The position numbers were made by a program, and so were the translations under genes. This document shows positions 25,501 to 33,352 of a stretch of 64,000 bases of DNA, one piece after another (position 1 is the stretch's first letter; each line of letters starts with the position of its first letter). The DNA is from Chromatiaceae bacterium (GTDB taxonomy: Bacteria > Pseudomonadota > Gammaproteobacteria > Chromatiales > Chromatiaceae). The notes below the pieces were generated by a model. It was not told where the DNA came from and made no database searches. It worked only from the letters and a program-made list of their open reading frames with translations. The DNA is taken from positions 186,001-250,000 of the forward strand of contig JACKMX010000002.1 in assembly GCA_024235175.1 (NCBI GenBank). Direction: 5' to 3'.

Positions 25501-25947
25501 CTGTGCGTCCTTGATCCAGAACACCTGAGCCAGCGTCACCGTCTGATCGTAACCGGCGTTATAAAACACGCCGAGGATCACCGAGTAGCTGTTGTGGTCG
25601 CGCAGCGCTACAGGTTTGGCGGCAGCGCTCATCTCGCTGCGTTCGGTCTTGTAGTAGCCGAGCACGTAGGACTTCAGGGTTCGCTCCCTGCTGTCTGCGC
25701 CGGCCGCCTTGTTGTAGGCGACCCTGTGCGCCGGCACCAGCAGACTGGTGACCGCATCGACCAGCGTTGATTTACCGGTTCCGATATCGCCGGTCAGCAG
25801 CGCATTATGGCCCTCAGCCTGCAGCGTCCAGACACGGCTATCGAAGGTGCCCCAGTTGAAAACCTCCAGGCGGTGCAGGCGGAATCCCGCCAGCGTATCG
25901 TCTGCAGCGAAATCCAGCCCCAGCGTCTGCGGTAATTCAGACATCAT
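22564..25947 (-). CDS. jetC: Wadjet protein JetC (SMC/MukB-like ATPase)
   Basis: 1127 residues from the first of two adjacent ATG codons (25947, 25944) inside the end of jetB; the frame stays open further up but with no sensible N-terminus. Walker A TGDIGTGKST (about residues 52-61), long coiled-coil arms in the middle, signature KSGGQKEKLAY (about 1013-1023) and Walker B FRFVVIDEAFGRG (about 1046-1058) form an SMC-type head-coil architecture (COG4913). It is the loop-extruding motor of a type I Wadjet complex. It overlaps jetB and jetD, showing translational coupling. Confidence 0.95.
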   Translation of the reverse strand: MMSELPQTLGLDFAADDTLAGFRLHRLEVFNWGTFDSRVWTLQAEGHNALLTGDIGTGKSTLVDAVTSLLVPAHRVAYNKAAGADSRERTLKSYVLGYYKTERSEMSAAAKPVALRDHNSYSVILGVFYNAGYDQTVTLAQVFWIKDAQGQPARFYVAAERDFSIARDFAGFGSEITKLRKRLRADGVDLFDSFPPYGAWFRRRFGIGNEQALELFHQTVSMKSVGNLTEFVRNHMLEPFDMVPRITALIAHFDDLNRAHEAVLKAKRQIEMLTPLVADCDRHKELTDSTEELRACREALRSYFAGLKQTLLEKRISGLEEEWLRQEARVQELTEQRNGERAESAELKQSIAANGGDRLERLTEEIRVKGVERDARKVKSEHYAKLVRAVGGHPVDDESAFQRQYQGFKRQLELTGTHEADLQNAVTERSVDLRQGKQQHRQLVAEIDSLKSRRSNIPDEQIRMRAALCQALDLPPDEIPFVGELLQVREEEQSWEGAAERLLHNFGLSVLVPDSCYRQVADWVDRTHLRGRLVYFRVRASARLELPELHPDSLVRKLAIKSDSPFYDWLERELSHRFNLACCITGEQFLRETRAITQAGQIKSAGERHEKDDRHRIDDRRRYVLGWSNTGKIMALEAEQQQLELGLAETGAQIARLQREQAALKEQLGVLIKLGEYRDFRELNWRSVAAEVARLEAERAQLERASDLLMALTAQLQQLEQRLAQTENQLEMKREERARTGQKREDAEALRGQILALLDDSASAVHEQRFSRLEQLRPEALGEHHLSVESCDNREREMRDWLQTRIDAEERRIKHLSEKIIRAMTEYKETYRLETDEVDASIEAAFEFRTMLEALQADDLPRFEARFKELLNENTIREVANFQSQLAREREQIKERIARINESLAQIDYNSGRFIRLEARLSPDPEIRDFQNELRACTEGTLTSSEDAQYSEAKFLQVKQIIERFRGREGQTDSDRRWTAKVTDVRNGFLFAASERWREDDSEYEHYSDSGGKSGGQKEKLAYTILAASLAYQFGLEWGAVRSRSFRFVVIDEAFGRGSDESAQYGLRLFAQLNLQLLIVTPLQKIHIIEPFVNSVGFVHSDDGRVSMLRNLSIEEYRQEKERASAL

Positions 25948-26599
25948 TACCAACCCGGTCTGCATCATCGAGCTGTGCCTTGTAGGCCAGCAACCGAGCA
26001 TCGAAATCGGCCAGCCACTGGGCATCAACGAATGCCTTCAGGATGCGCCGCACCTCGAACACCGCCGGTTGCCCCGCAGCGCGATTCATGCGGCGCAGGA
26101 AACCCAGCTCGACAACCTTGTTGATGTGGCTGTCAAGCTGGTCCGTCAGGCGCGCCTCATTGCTGGTATCAGGTAGAAATACACGAATCAGCTCAACCAT
26201 GTCATCACGCGTCAACACAAGCCTGATCCCTTGCGTATCCAGGCCGCCGCCGGCGTCGAACTCGGCCAGTTTCTTGCGCAAAAGCGCCAGTAACAGGCTG
26301 ACCGGAAACGACAGCGGCCGGCGCGCCACCAGGCGCGGTAACTGATCCACGGAGTCGTCGTCATCGCTTTGTCCCGAACGCAGGAAAGCGTAGCCTTCCG
26401 CCTCGTCCAGCACCAGCTCAAGCCCCAACACTGCGACATAGTCGCGCACCCGTGCCTGAAGGTTGAGCAAAGTGCTCCAGAGGCCGGCGGCACGCGCGCT
26501 CGTCTCGTCACGATAGATCACCCCTTTGAGCAGCGGAATGACCAGCGACGAAAGATTCTGCGCCGCATCCGCTTTGGGTTGTTGTTGCTCCCTGTTCAT
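25937..26599 (-). CDS. jetB: Wadjet protein JetB (DUF4194, MukE/kleisin-associated)
   Basis: 220 residues of the DUF4194 family, the MukE-like winged-helix partner in the JetABC complex. Recognisable segments include SLVIPLLKGVIYRDE, the central RRPLSFPVSLLLALLRKKLAEFD, and VELGFLRR in the winged-helix part. The ATG overlaps the jetA stop by 4 bases, and the 3' end overlaps the jetC start. Length is normal for the family. Confidence 0.92.
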   Translation of the reverse strand: MNREQQQPKADAAQNLSSLVIPLLKGVIYRDETSARAAGLWSTLLNLQARVRDYVAVLGLELVLDEAEGYAFLRSGQSDDDDSVDQLPRLVARRPLSFPVSLLLALLRKKLAEFDAGGGLDTQGIRLVLTRDDMVELIRVFLPDTSNEARLTDQLDSHINKVVELGFLRRMNRAAGQPAVFEVRRILKAFVDAQWLADFDARLLAYKAQLDDADRVGNDV

Positions 26600-28050
26600 C
26601 TGATAAATATCACCCGCGGCAACCGCGCTCGCTTTGTCTGTTGCGCCCCACCCCGCGTGCTGCCGGACCAGACGATGATCTCTTCAGCCTCTTCATCAAC
26701 CGTACTCGTGAAGGGTCCACCCGCCAGCTCCAGATAAGCCAGCAGCTCTGCCAGGCCATGCTGCAGCGGCCATCGCCTGCACAGCTCACCCAGGGAAACC
26801 TGGGTGGTGCCCTGCAACGCGCGACGGATTTGCCCGGACAGAACCACCTTGTCAACCACCACTTGCGAAAAGAGCTCTGTGGCATCCACATCCACTTCAG
26901 CCGCTTCCAATACCATATCATCGATGTGGGACTTAAGTTGCGGCGAATATAACGGCCGCTCGAGCGGCAGTTCTATGCCTACTCCAATTTCGTCAATAGA
27001 GCTGAATTCACCGCGAGGCGGCGTATTGCGCAGGCCCAACGCCTTGCTCTCGATCCCGCGCAGAATCTCCATGATTCGTCGGTTCTCCAGCCAAGCCTGA
27101 TCGTCGAGAAAGCGCCGCAACTGTTGTGATAGCTGGGCCACGGTCTTCTGCGTATGCTCACCTGCATCGAGCCAGTCATAATGTACCCGCCGGGTGCGGG
27201 CGTCCGGATTCAGCTCGGCTACAGCCGGCAGAACCAACACATGTTCCAGCAGTTCACTGAACTCCTGCTGTCGTTTGCTTGACATAAGGAAGTCCCAGAA
27301 AGCGCGGAAGCTGCGACCCTGGTCAGAGCCGGCAATGGCGTCGCGCTCGCCCATGATCTCCTCCAGCAACTCTCCCTTTGCCCCTTCCCAGAGAGCAATG
27401 CGCTCACGCACCCCCCGGTCCAGCGTACGAAAGTTGTGCTCAACCTCACGAAAATCGGAGAGCAGTTCACGCGAAATCAGCATGAACTGCTGAAAGCGCT
27501 CTTTCAGAGCCGTTGCATCCAACAGAGGCATATCACCGTCGAGTACGCGGGATATCTCGGCATCGATTTCATCACGCCGTTTCTGCAGTTCGGTGACACG
27601 CGCCTGTGGGTCGGTCTCGCTGCCGTTGTCGATCTGCTTGAGCAGTTCAAACAGTGTCAGCAGGCGCGATTCCGTTCCGACAAAGGCTCGTTCGGTCAAA
27701 GACTCCAGCCAGGCTATAGCCTTTTCCGTGGCCGGGGTCAGATCGAAATAGGGTTCATCAGAATCCTGCAGATAGAACTTGCGCAGCCAACCCCTGTCAC
27801 TGCCGGCCCAGTCGTTGAGGTACTCCAACGCCGCCTTGGGAAAGGCATCGGCACCCAGACTCTCCCGCAGCGCGAACAAATCGTCCTCCAGCCTTTCAGC
27901 CAGATCGGCCTGGGAAATCACCCTCTCATTGGGTTGAATAAAAACCCTCTGCAGAAAACTGATCACCAAAGGTGCATGCTGAGAGTTAAGAAGCCGCCAT
28001 GCAGGATGTGTCTGGCGCAGCAGATCGAGCGTATTGAAATCCAGACTCAT
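26596..28050 (-). CDS. jetA: Wadjet protein JetA (DUF3375, MukF-like kleisin)
   Basis: 484 residues from the ATG at 28050 (MSLDFNTLDLLRQTHPAWRL), preceded by GAGGT at about 10 bases. The frame stays open to 28107, but that extension is encoded by degenerate heptamer repeats and is rejected. DUF3375 proteins are the kleisin (MukF-like) subunit of Wadjet. It is the first gene of the jetABCD operon. A 12-bp palindrome (28161-28172) about 110 bp upstream is a candidate operator. Confidence 0.93.
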   Translation of the reverse strand: MSLDFNTLDLLRQTHPAWRLLNSQHAPLVISFLQRVFIQPNERVISQADLAERLEDDLFALRESLGADAFPKAALEYLNDWAGSDRGWLRKFYLQDSDEPYFDLTPATEKAIAWLESLTERAFVGTESRLLTLFELLKQIDNGSETDPQARVTELQKRRDEIDAEISRVLDGDMPLLDATALKERFQQFMLISRELLSDFREVEHNFRTLDRGVRERIALWEGAKGELLEEIMGERDAIAGSDQGRSFRAFWDFLMSSKRQQEFSELLEHVLVLPAVAELNPDARTRRVHYDWLDAGEHTQKTVAQLSQQLRRFLDDQAWLENRRIMEILRGIESKALGLRNTPPRGEFSSIDEIGVGIELPLERPLYSPQLKSHIDDMVLEAAEVDVDATELFSQVVVDKVVLSGQIRRALQGTTQVSLGELCRRWPLQHGLAELLAYLELAGGPFTSTVDEEAEEIIVWSGSTRGGAQQTKRARLPRVIFIR

Positions 28051-28084
28051 CTGGAAATAGTACCTCAAGCGCATCAGCTTAAAA

Positions 28085-28112
28085 AAGGGCCGAGGGCCAA
28101 GGACCAAGGGCA
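28085..28112. repeat. Four degenerate AAGGGCC heptamers upstream of jetA
   Basis: AAGGGCC, GAGGGCC, AAGGACC and AAGGGCA follow each other in register, 35-62 bp before the jetA start. They belong to the same heptamer family seen between ccoI and ccoS, between dnaQ and rnhA, and near 29.2 kb. Confidence 0.75.
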
Positions 28113-28160
28113 GAGATAAAGAAAGGTGATTACCTCTGAGTCTCAGCAGCAGCTTTTTAC

Positions 28161-28172
28161 GATAGCGCTATC
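28161..28172. promoter_or_regulatory. 12-bp palindrome in the jet promoter region
   Basis: GATAGCGCTATC is perfectly self-complementary and lies 111-122 bp upstream of the jetA start codon. Position and symmetry fit an operator for a dimeric repressor such as the XRE protein downstream of jetD, but no binding evidence exists and the link is inference. Confidence 0.35.
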
Positions 28173-28380
28173 CGACAACACCTCTCGCAGAGACCGCCAA
28201 GACACAGAGAAAACAGTACATAGTCAGCTGATCTATAGAGGTCCGGATTGGCTGACAGAGTGGATCAATATAAACCTACCAGTTGCATAAAATTGGGGCA
28301 TGTAGTCATTTTCGCCCTACGAAAAAAAGCGTTATCGGTACCAGCGAACCCGTGGCTCAAATTCACTCCCAGTGATGTTG

Positions 28381-28394
28381 AATCACTAGTGATT
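28381..28394. repeat. 14-bp perfect palindrome
   Basis: AATCACTAGTGATT is fully self-complementary and touches the left side of the 31-bp inverted repeat element that starts at 28396. It may be part of the same element or its target site. Confidence 0.6.
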
Positions 28395-28395
28395 T

Positions 28396-28486
28396 GTAGC
28401 CTGGATGGAGCGAAGCGGAATCCGGGTAGAAAAGAGGCTATGTTTGTGCCCCGATCCCGGATTCCGCTTCGCTCCATCCAGGCTAC
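28396..28486. repeat. REP-like palindromic element with 31-bp perfect arms
   Basis: The 31 bases at 28396-28426 (starting GTAGCCTGGATGG) are exactly complementary to 28456-28486 (ending CCATCCAGGCTAC), separated by 29 bases. This arm sequence (..GCGAAGCGGAATCCGGG) is a type of dispersed palindrome known from many gammaproteobacterial intergenic regions. It lies between jetA and the truncated Ada-like gene and explains the short open frame crossing this region. Confidence 0.85.
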
Positions 28487-28659
28487 GGATGATTTTTTGC
28501 AACATTCGGGTAAACTCATCCGACCGACCCGCAGTTCCGTAATCTTAAAGTTCCTACTTTTTCCATCTGATTCCAGATTCGACAAGAATCGGGTGGTGCG
28601 CTATGTCAATATGACAGAATCTGTACCTACCGGATTATCTGTCAGGCAGGTGAACAAAA

Positions 28660-29067
28660 TTGATCGAGTCTTCGTTTGAAACGCAAAGCCGCCACTATGC
28701 CGTCGTCGCGCGGGCAATTGAATTCATCCGCACCAATGCACGCAGCCAGCCCAGCCTTGCCGATATCGCCGACGAGGTGCATCTGAGCGAGCAGCGGCTG
28801 CAGCGGCTGTTCAGCGCCTGGGCAGGCATATCGCCCAAGCGTTTTCTGCAATACCTTACCAAAGAGCACGCCAGACAGGCGCTCAGCCAGTCCGCTGATA
28901 TCCTGAGCACGGCATTGGAGAGTGGACTCTCGGGGCCCGGCAGGTTGCACGATTTGATGGTCAGCTGCGAAGCCATGACGCCCGGAGAGATCAAGGCGCT
29001 CGGAGAGGGTGTAAGTGTCGGCCATGGCGTAGCACCCACCCCGTTCGGCAATGCACTGATCGGCTAA
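28660..29067 (+). pseudogene. Truncated Ada-type AraC/Ogt regulator (methyltransferase domain missing)
   Basis: A 135-residue frame, TTG start at 28660 with AGGTGA 8 bases upstream. It closely follows the AraC-type HTH half of Ada-like regulators: ARSQPSLADIADEVHLSEQRL, LFSAWAGISPKRFLQYLTKE and SGPGRLHDLMVSCEAMTPGE. It continues to PTPFGNALIG, exactly where the O6-methylguanine-DNA methyltransferase domain should begin, then meets TAA. The PCHR active-site half is absent. It is probably a decayed gene, though the HTH part could still be made as a short DNA-binding protein. Confidence 0.75.
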
Positions 29068-29211
29068 AGTCACCTTATAATCTAAGCGGGCTCCACGCCT
29101 TTGCGAGAGAATTACAGGAAGGTTTTGCAAATCCTGCAGATTGCTGAGCTTCAGGGGTAATCAGGTAAAGTAAAGAACAGAAAAGCGCAATATTCTAAAG
29201 ATGCTTCGGTC

Positions 29212-29246
29212 AGCCCTCAGCCTTGCTCCTCTGCCCTCTGCCCTCA
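29212..29246. repeat. Degenerate heptamer repeat (GAGGGCA-like)
   Basis: Read on the minus strand this stretch is GAGGGCA GAGGGCA GAGGAGC AAGGCTG AGGGCTG, with a seven-base period. It resembles the AAGGGCC heptamers elsewhere in the window and lies in the 240-bp gap between the truncated Ada-like gene and the SLC13 gene. Confidence 0.45.
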
Positions 29247-29308
29247 TATTGTAGTTCTGACATCAAGCCGAGTTATACTTTGCACTTTCACCCCTTACCA
29301 AGCGGCCT

Positions 29309-31150
29309 TTGAAACCAGTGATTTTCCCCGACTTGCCTAACACACATGCGCTGTTGATCCTGCTGCTAACGGGAATCGCACTGATTCTCTTCTCGCGCGA
29401 CCGCATCCCATTGGAAACCTCCAGTCTGATGATCCTGGTGACACTTACACTGGGATTGAGTCTGTTTCCTTTCCATGGCGGGAAGGAGACGTTGAGTGCG
29501 GTGGATCTTTTTTCCGGTTTTGGCCACCAGGCACTGGTGGCGGTATGCGCGCTGATGGTGGCCGGACAGGCATTGGTACGAACCGGCGCGCTGGAGCCGC
29601 TGGGCCGTATTCTGTCAAGGTTGTGGGGACGCTGGCCGCAACTGTCGCTGCTACTCACCCTGGTCCTGGCGGCACTGCTCAGCGCTTTTGTCAACAACAC
29701 CCCGATTGTCGTTCTGTTGCTCCCGATTCTGGTCAGCGTCGCGATGCGTACCGGGGGTTCGCCCTCCAGTGTGCTGATGCCGATGGGTCTGGCCACGCTG
29801 CTGGGCGGAATGGGGACCACGATCGGCACCTCGACCAATCTGCTGGTGGTCTCGGTAGCAGCGGATATGGGCCTTAAGGAGATCGGCATGTTCGATTTCC
29901 TGCTACCGGCCGTCATCGCGGGTTCCCTGGGAATCTTCTACCTGTGGGCGATCGCTCCCCGTCTTCTGCCGCGCCGCGAAACCCCGATGAGCAATATTTC
30001 ACCCAGGGTCTTCTCCGCAGAACTCAGCATAAACGAGGACAACCCACTGGTCGGTGAGACGCTGGCAACCGCAATAAAACGCACCGATGGTGGACTTAAG
30101 GTTGACCGTATCCGCCGGGGTAACAACAACTTTTTAATGCCGATTCCGGATGTGGTCCTCAGAGCAGGCGACCGCTTGTTGGTTAACGATACACCGCAGA
30201 ACCTCAAGGAGTTCGAGCAGATTCTGAATACCGCTTTGTACTCAGGTGAGCACCGGGTGGATGAAGAGCACCCGCTGCAGGCACAGGACCAGCAGATAGC
30301 GGAGGTGGTGGTTGTACGCGGCTCATCTGTCAGCGGTGTTTCGCTCCGCCAGGCGCGTTTCGTGCAACGCTATAACCTGGTCGTGCTGGCCCTGCATCGG
30401 CAAGGCCGGGCGGTCTGGCCGGGCGGCGGCAGAGAGCTGGCCGATATTCTTCTTCAGGTCAGCGATGTACTGCTGGTGCAGGGATCCAAGACGCAGATAG
30501 CTGCCCTCAAGAAGGACAGCAACATGCTGGTGCTCGATGCCACCACCGATCTGCCCCATACGGACAAGGCACCGCTGGCGCTCGCGATCATGGCAATGAT
30601 TGTGATACTTGCCGCTTTCGGCATTCTGCCCATCGCTATCAGTGCGGTGTTCGGTTCGTTGTTGCTCATCCTTACCCGGTGCCTCACCTGGCGGGATGCC
30701 ACCAGCGCCCTGAGCGCCCAGGTCATTCTGATTGTTGTTGCCAGTCTGGCGCTGGGCAATGCACTGCTGGAGACCGGCGGCACCAACTATATCACGCAGA
30801 TCTTCCTCTACCTGACGCAGGGCGCATCACCGGGAATGGTGCTGAGCGGACTGATGCTGCTGATGTCTATCCTTACCAACATCGTATCCAACAATGCGGC
30901 GGCGGTCATAGGCACGCCTATCGCGGTGAGCATCGCCCAGCAACTCGGACAGCCGCCCGAGGCGTTCGTACTTGCAGTATTGTTTGGAGCCAATATGAGT
31001 TACGCAACGCCCATGGGATATCAGACCAATCTGCTGGTAATGAACGCGGGCGGTTATACCTTTTCAGATTTTGTCCGAATCGGTGTACCGCTCAGCCTGA
31101 TGATGTGGCTTGCACTGAGTTTTCTGCTGCCGGTTATCTACGGTTTTTAA
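29309..31150 (+). CDS. SLC13/DASS-family permease with RCK_C domains
   Basis: 613 residues. Membrane helices at about 1-220 and 400-613 carry the duplicated SLC13 signature (SAFVNNTPIVVLLLPI and ILTNIVSNNAAAVIGTPIAV; TTIGTSTNLL and YATPMGYQTNLL). Between them lie two TrkA-C (RCK_C) domains, near 225-300 and 305-390. This is the arrangement of sulfate or other divalent-anion/sodium symporters in bacteria. The start is TTG at 29309. The substrate is not predictable; sulfate or a dicarboxylate are the usual options. It stands alone, convergent with the HIT gene. Confidence 0.88.
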   Translation: MKPVIFPDLPNTHALLILLLTGIALILFSRDRIPLETSSLMILVTLTLGLSLFPFHGGKETLSAVDLFSGFGHQALVAVCALMVAGQALVRTGALEPLGRILSRLWGRWPQLSLLLTLVLAALLSAFVNNTPIVVLLLPILVSVAMRTGGSPSSVLMPMGLATLLGGMGTTIGTSTNLLVVSVAADMGLKEIGMFDFLLPAVIAGSLGIFYLWAIAPRLLPRRETPMSNISPRVFSAELSINEDNPLVGETLATAIKRTDGGLKVDRIRRGNNNFLMPIPDVVLRAGDRLLVNDTPQNLKEFEQILNTALYSGEHRVDEEHPLQAQDQQIAEVVVVRGSSVSGVSLRQARFVQRYNLVVLALHRQGRAVWPGGGRELADILLQVSDVLLVQGSKTQIAALKKDSNMLVLDATTDLPHTDKAPLALAIMAMIVILAAFGILPIAISAVFGSLLLILTRCLTWRDATSALSAQVILIVVASLALGNALLETGGTNYITQIFLYLTQGASPGMVLSGLMLLMSILTNIVSNNAAAVIGTPIAVSIAQQLGQPPEAFVLAVLFGANMSYATPMGYQTNLLVMNAGGYTFSDFVRIGVPLSLMMWLALSFLLPVIYGF

Positions 31151-31231
31151 CCCTGTTTCACCGATTCAATTCCGAATTTGACAAATTTCACTTGTTTTAA
31201 CCGGATATTTGAATATGGGTGGAGAAGACCA

Positions 31232-31714
31232 CTACTCCTTCAAGGTGATAATTGCGGGATCTGCAGAAAACCGACCATGCATTGAGGATGTTAACTTCTC
31301 TGCTATTTTTACTACCTCTCCCGTCTCGTATGGTCTGAATTGTTGCGCACCCCAGACGACGCCCGGCCAGCAACTATCCTCCCGATTTCTGCCAACAACA
31401 TGAACATGCAGCTGCGAAACCATGTTTCCGATCATGCCGATGTTTATCTTGTCGGTCGGAAAATTCTCCACGATAAATTCCGACAGGAGATTAATCTGGG
31501 ACAGTAGCTGCATCTGCAATTGCATCTCCAGTCTGTAAAATTCAATTTCAGCTGTTTCCGGAACCAGTACAAACCAGGGAAACAGCGCATTTCGCATCAA
31601 CAGCAGTTCGCTGCCTTCCAGTCGCCCAAGTGGATGACAATCTCTCTTTAACCTGGGATCCAGCAGAACTCCCGACATTTTCAGTCTCTCGGATATCAGC
31701 TTTGATTCATTCAT
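31232..31714 (-). CDS. HIT-domain (histidine triad) protein
   Basis: 160 residues with the HIT signature QLHVHVVGRN (residues 101-110). The middle, nucleophilic His and the third His are present; the first position of the triad is Gln, a variation common in this proteobacterial subgroup. The upstream segment PWFVLVPETAEIEFYRL matches family members. It probably hydrolyses nucleotidyl or dinucleoside polyphosphate substrates. It sits 75 bp downstream of a membrane protein gene on the same strand. Confidence 0.85.
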   Translation of the reverse strand: MNESKLISERLKMSGVLLDPRLKRDCHPLGRLEGSELLLMRNALFPWFVLVPETAEIEFYRLEMQLQMQLLSQINLLSEFIVENFPTDKINIGMIGNMVSQLHVHVVGRNREDSCWPGVVWGAQQFRPYETGEVVKIAEKLTSSMHGRFSADPAIITLKE

Positions 31715-31789
31715 TTTCCGTCAACCGTGCACGCCACTGTTCAGAACCCGTATCATGATCTCCCACGAACCGTGTTGCTGAGATAGCTG

Positions 31790-32749
31790 TTATTCTGATA
31801 GCCGGGCATTTTCTATAAACGCCTTGGCTTCTGTCGTGCCGACGCCCAGTTGCCGCTTTACCAGTTTGGTCGCTTCCACTATTTCATCACGACTGAGCAG
31901 AACCGCAAGCAGAGAGTTGAATTCAGTCTTTGTCATTGGTCTCTCGATATCAAACTGGAGATGCTGATCCCCGGCGACGCTGGTATGCTGCACAAGTAGC
32001 TGGCGCAGTTTCTGCCTTCCCGGAGTGACGTGGGTCCACTCCACTTTCAGCTGATCCGGATTGACAAAGATGACCGGGCGGTCATGAAAGCGAACTTTTC
32101 CATGCCGGCCTGGATGGCGCTTTTTTTCACTTGCAATTTCGTTTTTGATATTTTCCACTTCCGAACGGGGCGCTTTGTTCTTACGTGCGATGAAAAGCTC
32201 ATGCTTCAGATCATCGACCCTGAAGTGCGCCGGTTTGCGCTGACTCTCGAACGCCAGAAGCGACTTTATCTTACCCATGTCGACATAGCGCTGATTCAGT
32301 CTGATGGTTAAAAACCAGCGCCGGATCTGGCGTTTTCCATCCATATCGGTGGTCGTATGAATCTCCCGCTGCAGTTGCGCTTCTGTGATCTCCGGCCATG
32401 ACAGATACAGTGCAATAGGATCCTCTTCCGGTGAATCATCATGCAGGTAGGAACGGTATTTCAGTAAAATCCCGCCATGGCCAATTCGTGCCAACCAGTT
32501 GGCTGGTGAGAAAGTCGCCTTCAGCGCACGCAGAAGTACACGACAGATACCCCACATAATCAGGGTGTAGAGTGCGGACAGTAAGATGCCCCAGGCAATC
32601 GAGGAAAGCACAGAGTGGATAAACAGCGCAAGCCCGGCAACCAGACCTGACAGGAAGATCAAAAAGCCAAACAAAGGCCCCCACGGCGAGATTCGAAACA
32701 GGAGATCGTCACTAGGTGGCGGAAGATTTTCTTTGGAATATAGATTCAT
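31790..32749 (-). CDS. Membrane protein with L7/L12-like C-terminal motif, unknown function
   Basis: 319 residues. Two transmembrane segments near residues 28-48 and 50-72 (FGFLIFLSGLVAGLALFIHS, ILLSALYTLIMWGICRVLL) are followed by a large cytoplasmic region and a charged linker (about 190-225). The last ~30 residues (EIVEATKLVKRQLGVGTTEAKAF) follow the pattern of the ribosomal L7/L12 C-terminal domain. It lies 52 bp downstream of the truncated GTPase copy on the same strand, suggesting that it was once directly downstream of the GTPase pair. Function unknown. Confidence 0.7.
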   Translation of the reverse strand: MNLYSKENLPPPSDDLLFRISPWGPLFGFLIFLSGLVAGLALFIHSVLSSIAWGILLSALYTLIMWGICRVLLRALKATFSPANWLARIGHGGILLKYRSYLHDDSPEEDPIALYLSWPEITEAQLQREIHTTTDMDGKRQIRRWFLTIRLNQRYVDMGKIKSLLAFESQRKPAHFRVDDLKHELFIARKNKAPRSEVENIKNEIASEKKRHPGRHGKVRFHDRPVIFVNPDQLKVEWTHVTPGRQKLRQLLVQHTSVAGDQHLQFDIERPMTKTEFNSLLAVLLSRDEIVEATKLVKRQLGVGTTEAKAFIENARLSE

Positions 32750-32801
32750 CTTCAGCAGAACATAGAGGAATCAAATGACCTGGGGAGCAGGCCGAAAATG
32801 T

Positions 32802-33344
32802 TCACCTGCTCCATGGTAATTTCGTCGTCAACGCCTTCATTCGTTCACTCAGCTCATCGCGTATCGCTTTGACACCGGAGAGACAGTTCGCCCGTGAATC
32901 CAACGCAACTGCCAGTGCAGCTGCACCCTGCTCCTCTATCCGGGCCAATCCCGCCCGCGTGCCTGCTCTCAGCGCCTGAGCAACCGATTCGGAGAGTGTC
33001 GGCACGAGCTTGCGCTGCAGCAGCCACGGCAGCAGCCAACAAAGTAAAATCAGCAGGCCCGAATGGATTGCATAATCGAGCCCCAGGAACTGGGCTTTCC
33101 CCTGGGTACCCTGGTAAAAACGTATGACCAAATGGTATACCACCCAACCGGAGGCGGCCGCCGGCAGCAGCCAGCTCAACCAACCCGCCATACGGCAGAC
33201 CCCGCGTCGAATGGTGCCGCCAGGCAGCAGCAGCGCATTTGCGCATGCAGCTTCGCCTCCCTGCAGAAACTCGCCTTTCGCATCCTGGCGCAGCCGTTGC
33301 AGCCACTTCCCGAACGGAACCAAGGGTACACTTCGTTGCTGCAG
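32802..33344 (-). pseudogene. Truncated C-terminal copy of dynamin-like GTPase
   Basis: Encodes only the last ~175 residues of the GTPase found intact at 35820-37436, with the membrane hairpin (LSWLLPAAASGWVVYHLVIRF, GLLILLCWLLPWLL) but without any nucleotide-binding motif. Positions 32850-33344 are almost identical to 35868-36362, while the last ~45 bases of the gene differ more (LPWSR versus LPWSK end). Homology stops abruptly at 33344 where a MITE-like element begins. A Met start exists (33323), but this is best read as a pseudogene left by a duplication. Confidence 0.9.
32850..33344. repeat. 495-bp direct repeat, copy A
   Basis: Matches 35868-36362 with an offset of 3018 bases. Only two mismatches were seen by eye (near 32860 and 33293). 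It ends at the sequence GTTGCTGCAG, after which the copies diverge completely. Confidence 0.9.
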
Positions 33345-33352
33345 TGATAAAA

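Noticed and set aside
28051..28107. Upstream extension of jetA by 19 codons
   Set aside because: The extension is encoded by degenerate AAGGGCC heptamers; the ATG at 28050 has a good ribosome site and a family-like N-terminus.
28248..28679. 143-residue plus-strand frame
   Set aside because: It is made largely of the 31-bp inverted repeat element and has no protein features.
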